Source of the DNA: Streptomyces dysideae
GTDB taxonomy: Bacteria; Actinomycetota; Actinomycetes; Streptomycetales; Streptomycetaceae
Direction: 5' to 3'
Length of the DNA stretch: 36,889 bases
Assembly (NCBI RefSeq): GCF_001514305.1
Contig: NZ_KQ949085.1
Location: 204,466-241,354 of the forward strand
This document shows positions 32,646-36,889 of this stretch, piece after piece. The translations under genes were made by a program, and so were the position numbers. The notes under the pieces were generated by a model. That model made no database searches. It saw only the letters and a list, made by a program, of their open reading frames with translations, and was not told where the DNA came from. Position 1 is the first letter of the stretch, and each line of letters begins with the position of its first letter.

Positions 32646-33712
32646 ACCACCCGAAGACCGACGCACGGCGCCATCACGACCCGGAGGTCCGCGGCTTCGC
32701 CAGCGACAACTACGCCGGGGCCCACCCGGAGGTGCTCGCCGCCCTGGCCCTGGCCAACGGCGGGCACCAGGTCGCGTACGGCGAGGACGCGTACACCGAG
32801 AACCTGCAGCGGATCATCCGCAGCCACTTCGGTGCCACCGCCGAGGCGTTCCCCGTCTTCAACGGCACCGGCGCGAACGTCGTCGCACTCCAGGCCGTCA
32901 CCGACCGCTGGGGCGCGGTGATCTGCGCGGAGAGCGCGCACATCAACGTCGACGAGGGCGGCGCCCCCGAGCGTATGGGCGGCCTCAAGCTGCTCACCGT
33001 GCCCGCGCCCGACGGCAAGCTCACCCCCGAGCTGATCGACCGGCAGGCGTACGGCTGGGAGGACGAGCACCGGGCGATGCCGCAGGTCGTCTCGATCACC
33101 CAGAGCACCGAGCTCGGCACCCTCTACACGCCCGACGAGATCCGTGCCATCTGCGACCACGCCCACGCGCACGGCATGAAGGTGCACCTCGACGGTTCCC
33201 GCATAGCCAACGCGGCGGCCGCCCTGAACGTGCCCATGCGGACGTTCACCAACGCCGTCGGCGTCGACATCCTCTCCCTGGGCGGCACCAAGAACGGCGC
33301 CCTGTTCAGCGAGGCGGTCGTCGTCATCAACCAGGACGCCGTCCGCCGGATGAAGCACCTGCGCAAGCTGTCCATGCAGCTCGCCTCCAAGATGCGCTTC
33401 GTGTCGGTGCAGCTGGAGGCCCTGCTCGCCAGGGACCTGTGGCTGCGCAACGCCCGCCACTCCAACGAGATGGCGCAGCGGCTGGCCGAGGGCGTCCGCG
33501 CCGTGCACGGCGTCGAGATCCTCTACCCGGTGCAGGCCAACGCGGTCTTCGCCCGGCTCCCGCACGACGTGAGCGAGCGCCTGCAGAAGCGCTTCCGCTT
33601 CTACTTCTGGGACGAGGCGGCGGGCGATGTGCGCTGGATGTGCGCGTTCGACACCACCGAGGAGGACGTGGACGCGTTCGTGGCGGCGCTGAAGGAGGAG
33701 ATGGCGCGCTAG
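32642..33712 (+). CDS. L-threonine aldolase/beta-eliminating lyase family
   Basis: 356 residues, PLP-dependent fold type I. FASDNYAGAHPEVLAALALAN opens as in low-specificity threonine aldolases; the expected VAYGEDAYT, a His-containing AESAHINVDEGGAPE, HLDGSRIANAA (PLP Asp) and the Schiff-base Lys in ILSLGGTKNG are all present. Known reaction: threonine or allo-threonine to glycine and acetaldehyde. The GTG at 32642 overlaps the SDR stop (GTGA) without a strong ribosome site, so it is translationally coupled. Confidence 0.9.
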   Translation: MNHPKTDARRHHDPEVRGFASDNYAGAHPEVLAALALANGGHQVAYGEDAYTENLQRIIRSHFGATAEAFPVFNGTGANVVALQAVTDRWGAVICAESAHINVDEGGAPERMGGLKLLTVPAPDGKLTPELIDRQAYGWEDEHRAMPQVVSITQSTELGTLYTPDEIRAICDHAHAHGMKVHLDGSRIANAAAALNVPMRTFTNAVGVDILSLGGTKNGALFSEAVVVINQDAVRRMKHLRKLSMQLASKMRFVSVQLEALLARDLWLRNARHSNEMAQRLAEGVRAVHGVEILYPVQANAVFARLPHDVSERLQKRFRFYFWDEAAGDVRWMCAFDTTEEDVDAFVAALKEEMAR

Positions 33713-33730
33713 CACGTCATGCATAGATAT

Positions 33731-33779
33731 GCGGTCACCCGAAAATGTATTGACTCTCGGGTGATCGCATTCCTATGCT
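33731..33779 (+). promoter_or_regulatory. Strong promoter overlapped by a 12-bp inverted repeat
   Basis: TTGACT (33750-33755) and TATGCT (33774-33779) are 18 bases apart, close to sigma70 consensus. GCGGTCACCCGA (33731-33742) and TCGGGTGATCGC (33757-33768) are inverted copies at 11 of 12 positions and flank the -35 box, as repressor half-sites would. An ATG follows the -10 box by 8 bases, so a leaderless transcript is predicted. Confidence 0.6.
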
Positions 33780-33787
33780 CTGCGGCC

Positions 33788-33853
33788 ATGGAGCTGATCC
33801 AGGAAACCCCCGACCGGCCCTACCTCTGGAAGGCGCTCCCCACCGAACTCTGA
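33788..33853 (+). CDS. 21-codon ORF, leaderless or truncated gene
   Basis: ATG to TGA, encoding MELIQETPDRPYLWKALPTEL. The ATG sits where transcription from the preceding promoter should begin. The peptide looks like the N terminus of a normal protein cut short by TGA; in the same frame reading on past the stop gives RRREDGAWRAFM, so a nonsense mutation in a once longer gene is one explanation, a real small peptide another. No homologue recognised. Confidence 0.4.
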   Translation: MELIQETPDRPYLWKALPTEL

Positions 33854-34023
33854 CGCCGCCGCGAGGACGGTGCATGGCGGGCGTTCATGTCCAGCATCAG
33901 CGAGGTGCACACCTGGTCGCCCTTGTGGCGCAGGGTGCAGCCGTAGTCGTCCGGGCACTCGTGCGTCGCCGGCTCGCCCTCGGTGAAGTGGTCGCCGGGG
34001 CGCGAGTTCGCGTACCGCGTCAC
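33820..34023 (-). CDS. Possible 67-residue Cys-containing protein or remnant
   Basis: From a GTG at 34023 the minus strand reads VTRYANSRPGDHFTEGEPAT, then HECPDDYGCTLRHKGDQVC and SLMLDMNARHA. Composition, Cys spacing and lack of low complexity look like genuine protein, perhaps a small metal-binding domain. There is no ribosome site, and upstream another frame holds a protein-like C terminus (GGWIAEPYAQDW and stop, ending near 34058), so this may be the second part of a frameshifted gene. It overlaps the 21-codon ORF on the opposite strand. Confidence 0.3.
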   Translation of the reverse strand: MTRYANSRPGDHFTEGEPATHECPDDYGCTLRHKGDQVCTSLMLDMNARHAPSSRRRQSSVGSAFQR

Positions 34024-34130
34024 CGGGCAGGGCCCCGTCGCAGGCCGTGCGGGCCAGTCACCAGTCCTGCGCGTACGGCTCCGCGATCCAGCCGCCGATG
34101 CCTGGCCCTGCCGCGCGATGATCGCGGGCG

Positions 34131-34859
34131 TCAGCGGGCGTCGGCCTCGCGGACCTGCTCCGGGGTCGGTGCCGTGCCGCCGAGGTGGGCCGGCATCCAC
34201 CAGGTGTCGTTCGCGTCCTTGGGGCGCACCGGATACGCGCGCTGCGCGGCCTCCAGGAGCTCCTGGACGCGCTCACGCACCTGGCGGGTGATCGCGCCCG
34301 CGTACTTGTCCTTGGACGCCTCGATCGCCTCGCCGACCCGGATGGTGATCGGGGTGTGACTGCGCCTGAAGTTGCGCGGGTGGCCCTTGGTCCACAGCCG
34401 CTGCGTGCCCCATACCGCCATCGGGATCAGCGGGACGCCCGCCTCCTGGGCCAGCCGGGCGGCACCCGACTTGAAGCTCTTCAGCGTGAACGACTGCGAG
34501 ATCGTGGCCTCCGGGAACACCCCGACGATCTCACCGGACTTCAGCGACTCCAGCGCGTGCTGGTAAGCGGCCTCGCCCTGCATCCGGTCCACCGGGATGT
34601 GCTTCATCCCGCGCATCAGCGGACCCGAGATCCGGTGCCGGAACACGGACTCCTTGGCCATGAAGCGAACAAGACGTTTCTGCGGGAGCGCGGCCAGCCC
34701 GTTGAAGACGAAGTCCAGATAGCTGATGTGGTTGCTCACCAGCACGGCACCGCCCGAGCGCGGGATGTTCTCCGACCCCTTGCAGTCGATCTTGAGGTCC
34801 CACGCCTTGAACAACGCCTGAGCGAAACCAACGACGGGACGGTAGACAAGCTCTGCCAT
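34131..34859 (-). CDS. PlsC-family lysophospholipid acyltransferase
   Basis: 242 residues. Acyltransferase motifs are in order: NHISYLD (catalytic HxxxxD), a Met-Ala-Lys-Glu segment with FRHRISGPLMRG, GVFPEATIS and VPLIPMAVWGTQRLW. Role: acylation of 1-acylglycerol-3-phosphate to phosphatidic acid at the membrane face. The end carries a short polar tail (GTAPTPEQVREADAR). ATG at 34859; the leader has only a weak ribosome site. Confidence 0.9.
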   Translation of the reverse strand: MAELVYRPVVGFAQALFKAWDLKIDCKGSENIPRSGGAVLVSNHISYLDFVFNGLAALPQKRLVRFMAKESVFRHRISGPLMRGMKHIPVDRMQGEAAYQHALESLKSGEIVGVFPEATISQSFTLKSFKSGAARLAQEAGVPLIPMAVWGTQRLWTKGHPRNFRRSHTPITIRVGEAIEASKDKYAGAITRQVRERVQELLEAAQRAYPVRPKDANDTWWMPAHLGGTAPTPEQVREADAR

Positions 34860-35046
34860 GGACGGGGTCGGCCCTTCCTTCTCTGCCAGGCAAGGGATCT
34901 CCCGGCGCGAAGTTACGCAGCCGTAGGTTTACGGCATCTCGCAGATCGTGCCCCAAGAACGCCCGGGGAGCCAGCCCAAGTGCCGACCAAGGGCGAGATC
35001 CTCGTCACGTCGCCCCTTTGATCCACCTCGGGCTTTTAATCCGCCT

Positions 35047-35463
35047 TTACTCTGTGCGTACCGTCACCCGCCGCACGACCAGGTACAACTCGCAGCCCAG
35101 GCAGTACCCGAAAGCGGCGTTCAGAAAAGCGGCCGCGAGCGCGGCTCCGGTGGCGGCCAGACCCAGCCACTGCGGACCCAGCGCGTACCCGACGAGCCCG
35201 ACGCCGGCGAAGACCAGCCCCACCGCCTGCGCGAACCGCGGCGGTTCCGGCGCCTCGAACTCGGTCGGCGGCCCCAGCCGGGGCCGTACAACCTTCCGGA
35301 ACAGCCAGCCGTACGGCGCACGCGTCACCCCGCCCGCCGCGCCCAGCGCGAACGCCAGCGTCTGCCAGGCCAGCAGCCACGCGCTCCCGGTGACCAGCAC
35401 GACCGCCAGCACGACGGTCGTCACGGCCGCCCCGAAGCGCGGCCCCCTCACATCAATGTCCAT
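35047..35463 (-). CDS. DUF4395 membrane protein
   Basis: 138 residues with about four membrane segments in two hairpins and PRFAQAVGLVFAGVGL between them, the DUF4395 arrangement. The C-terminal helix ends with FGYCLGCELYLVVRR, a CxxC pair at the membrane edge. Function unknown. ATG at 35463. It is divergent from a thioredoxin-like gene 60 bases away; two CxxC proteins side by side suggests a thiol-exchange relay (inference). Confidence 0.85.
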   Translation of the reverse strand: MDIDVRGPRFGAAVTTVVLAVVLVTGSAWLLAWQTLAFALGAAGGVTRAPYGWLFRKVVRPRLGPPTEFEAPEPPRFAQAVGLVFAGVGLVGYALGPQWLGLAATGAALAAAFLNAAFGYCLGCELYLVVRRVTVRTE

Positions 35464-35523
35464 GAATCAAGCATTCCGCAGCGGAAAGGCTCTGGGGAGT
35501 CGGGAATCTTTGCAGTCTGATGA

Positions 35524-35952
35524 ATGGTTGTGCGGGTGATGACCGGACTGGTGGTGTGCGTGGCGGTGCTCGCGGCGGCGAGCGCCTACGGAGTGCTGCA
35601 GCGGCGGCGGAGCGGGAGAGTACGGGTGCGCCGGCGGGACGACGGAAAGCGGCTCGGGGCGGCCGAACTGGGCGTCGAACTCGGCGAGCGGGCCACCCTC
35701 GTGCAGTTCTCCAGCGCGTTCTGCGCGCCCTGCCGGGCCACCCGGCGCGTGCTCGGCGAGGTCGCCGGCCTGGTCCCGGGCGTGACCCACGTCGAGATCG
35801 ACGCCGAGGACCACCTGGACCTAGTACGCCGGCTCGACATCCTCAAGACACCGACCGTGCTGGTCCTCGACGCCGACGGCCGTGTCGTACGGCGCGCCAC
35901 CGGACAGCCGCGCAAGGCGGATGTGATCGCCGCGCTGGGGGAGGCGGTGTGA
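35524..35952 (+). CDS. Membrane-anchored thioredoxin-like protein
   Basis: 142 residues. One N-terminal membrane helix (MTGLVVCVAVLAAASAYGVL) followed by an Arg-rich stretch that should stay in the cytoplasm or cross to the outside, so topology is unclear. The thioredoxin domain has VQFSSAFCAPCRATRRVL (active-site CAPC) and the cis-Pro in LKTPTVLVLDADG. Thiol-disulfide exchange is expected. ATG at 35524 is tentative; the GTG-ATG pair near 35536-35539 is an alternative. Confidence 0.87.
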   Translation: MVVRVMTGLVVCVAVLAAASAYGVLQRRRSGRVRVRRRDDGKRLGAAELGVELGERATLVQFSSAFCAPCRATRRVLGEVAGLVPGVTHVEIDAEDHLDLVRRLDILKTPTVLVLDADGRVVRRATGQPRKADVIAALGEAV

Positions 35953-36035
35953 GGAGTCGCACGACGACAGTGAGTCATCTCCCACATCCCGGAACGTACT
36001 TGACTGTGCGCACCACCTATCGTCAACCTGACTGT

Positions 36036-36116
36036 ATGCCTCAGGAACTCCTTCTCTACGGGCGGGCCCACGTCGATCTGGCCCGCACCGCGAGCGCCTG
36101 CTGTCCGGGCTGTTGA
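36036..36116 (+). CDS. Cys-rich leader peptide (26 residues)
   Basis: The peptide starts MPQELLLYGRAHVDLARTA and ends SACCPGC. It fits the pattern of Streptomyces leader peptides annotated upstream of sulfur-metabolism genes: R-x-HVDL-x-R-x-ASA then Cys residues near the end. Such short Cys-rich ORFs are known in actinobacteria as cysteine-responsive attenuators. It ends 44 bases before the flavin reductase start, with a hairpin over the three Cys codons. Ribosome stalling on those codons when cysteine is scarce is expected to change expression of the reductase. Confidence 0.7.
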   Translation: MPQELLLYGRAHVDLARTASACCPGC

Positions 36117-36131
36117 GCAGCCACGGACCAG
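36101..36131 (+). promoter_or_regulatory. Hairpin overlapping the leader's Cys codons
   Basis: GGCTG (36108-36112) pairs with CAGCC (36118-36122) around TTGAG, and GTCCG (36103-36107) pairs with CGGAC (36124-36128) past a bulged A, with CT/AG beyond a second bulge. The stem covers the TGC, TGT and final TGT codons and the stop codon of the leader, so a stalled ribosome would melt it. Confidence 0.6.
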
Positions 36132-36160
36132 CACGCCCCCGCCTCCAGAAGGACAACTCC

Positions 36161-36670
36161 ATGACGGCCACGCCCGACCTCGGCACCCCTCAGCTCGCCT
36201 CTCCGGACCTCCTGCGCTCCGTCTTCCGGCGGCACGCGGCGGGCGTCGCCGTGATCACCGCCCAGGGCGACCGGGGTCCGGTCGGCTTCACCGCCACCTC
36301 CCTCAGTTCTGTCTCCGCCGAGCCGCCGATGCTCTCCTTCGGCATAGGCACCGGCTCCTCCAGCTGGCCCACGATCGCCGGAGCCGGCCACATCGGCGTG
36401 CACATACTCGGCGAGCACCAACAGGAGCTGGCCGCCACCTTCGCCCGCAGCGGCGCCGACCGCTTCGGCCCGCCCACCGTCTGGCGCGAAGGGCCCGAAG
36501 GTGTCCCCGTCCTCGACGACGTCCTGGCCTGGATGGTCTGCCGCGTCGCCGGCCGCGTCCCCGCCGGCGACCACCGCATCGTGCTGGCCGAGGTGGTCCT
36601 CGGCGACCCCGCGGGCCCCGGCCGGCCGCTGCTGTACCACGAGGGCCGGTTCAACGGCCTGCGTGACTGA
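36161..36670 (+). CDS. Flavin reductase-like FMN-binding protein
   Basis: 169 residues. Typical order of the family: FRRHAAGVAVITAQGDRGPVGFTATSL in outline with the FMN-binding GFTATSLSSVS, PPMLSFGIG, HIGVHILGEHQQELA, and the final LLYHEGRFNGL. Such proteins reduce FMN with NAD(P)H for a partner monooxygenase, for example in organosulfur breakdown. The ATG at 36161 has AGAAGGA eight bases upstream. The Cys leader just before it ties expression to cysteine supply. No monooxygenase gene is seen in the remaining bases. Confidence 0.9.
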   Translation: MTATPDLGTPQLASPDLLRSVFRRHAAGVAVITAQGDRGPVGFTATSLSSVSAEPPMLSFGIGTGSSSWPTIAGAGHIGVHILGEHQQELAATFARSGADRFGPPTVWREGPEGVPVLDDVLAWMVCRVAGRVPAGDHRIVLAEVVLGDPAGPGRPLLYHEGRFNGLRD

Positions 36671-36889
36671 ACCGGCCTTCCGCAGTTCTGCGAACCCGTC
36701 GAGTTCCGATTACGCTGCGTTGCAAAGGTCACAGTTCAAAGCGCTTGCTTAGCGGGCATGAACTGGGTGTACTGACGAGTAATATTTCGTTCGGAGCGCG
36801 GGTCGCCCCGAACGGGAACGGCCGCTTGGGGCGCCTATGCTGCCTGGAAGAGGCAGCAGAAAAATGACGATGCAGTAGGAGAGCCGGCG
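36671..36889 (+). promoter_or_regulatory. Regulatory region of a gene starting beyond the window
   Basis: No gene is supported. It holds AAGCGCTT (36739-36746), a TAATAT -10 candidate (36780-36785), the inverted repeat CGTTCGG/CCGAACG (36788-36794, 36808-36814) and a hairpin TGCTGCC/GGCAGCA (36838-36844, 36852-36858). It ends with GTAGGAGAG, which looks like a ribosome site, so a plus-strand gene probably begins at or just past the last base. Confidence 0.45.

Noticed and set aside
34991..35015. GGGCGA/TCGCCC stem in the 187-bp gap between PlsC and DUF4395 genes as a terminator
   Set aside because: Short 6-bp arms with a 13-base loop, too weak to call. Nothing else of note was seen in this gap.
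36113..36160. Flavin reductase start extended upstream to 36113
   Set aside because: The TTG there overlaps the leader stop and lacks a ribosome site; the ATG at 36161 has AGAAGGA at good spacing.
36838..36858. Hairpin TGCTGCC/GGCAGCA as a rho-independent terminator
   Set aside because: It is followed by A-rich rather than T-rich sequence on the plus strand and lies just before a likely ribosome site, so it fits a 5' leader better.

Overview
The window is chromosomal DNA from a high-GC Gram-positive actinomycete, almost certainly Streptomyces. Codon third positions are nearly all G or C. Starts are often GTG, Shine-Dalgarno sites are of the GGAGG type, and several families are typical of Streptomyces (DUF6214, DUF6421, DUF5134, LVIVD-repeat proteins, an extended CtpI-like ATPase, a Cys-rich 'HVDL' leader peptide). 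I see no rRNA, tRNA, insertion sequence, prophage or CRISPR array. The layout is ordinary chromosome: single genes, divergent regulator-target pairs and short operons.

Layout. 1-4720: a HEAT-repeat protein, then an AidB-type acyl-CoA dehydrogenase divergent from a PaaX-family regulator with two striking palindromes between them. 4751-8162: a plant-polymer block, with tandem secreted pectate lyases (PL1 then PL3) divergent from a secreted CE1-like esterase carrying a CBM2 and a near-perfect CebR box. 8329-13101: a lysine-rich small protein coupled to a 1438-residue P-type ATPase whose N-terminal part looks like a decayed second ATPase. 13102-17383: an Old Yellow Enzyme divergent from an ArsR regulator, then a purine permease and a ferredoxin-NADP reductase-like enzyme. 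17540-20356: DUF6214, a DUF305 lipoprotein and a divergent secreted LVIVD protein. 20329-24223: a minus-strand run of TetR, HAD hydrolase, PAP2 phosphatase, M56 peptidase and DUF5134 genes. 24479-30105: a large glycosidase-like protein with carbohydrate-binding modules, an aldo/keto reductase remnant, two VOC proteins, a GNAT acetyltransferase and a glycerophosphodiesterase. 30460-33712: a translationally coupled operon of DUF6421, an SDR and a threonine aldolase. 33713-36889: a promoter with a 21-codon leaderless ORF, a PlsC acyltransferase, a divergent DUF4395/thioredoxin pair, and a Cys-rich leader peptide in front of a flavin reductase.

The secreted pectate lyases and the CBM2 esterase probably act together on plant cell walls. 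The esterase and the LVIVD gene each contain a rare TTA codon, so their translation should depend on the developmental tRNA bldA. Several regulators sit next to dyads that look like their own operators. Neighbouring convergent genes are tightly packed, and three pairs overlap at their 3' ends.

Most interesting for follow-up are the pseudo-ATPase half in the P-type ATPase, the cysteine leader with a hairpin over its Cys codons before the flavin reductase, the HDxxH/EExRxD signature in the DUF6421 protein, and the promoter-operator driving a 21-codon ORF. All domain assignments are from reading the sequence; no searches were run.
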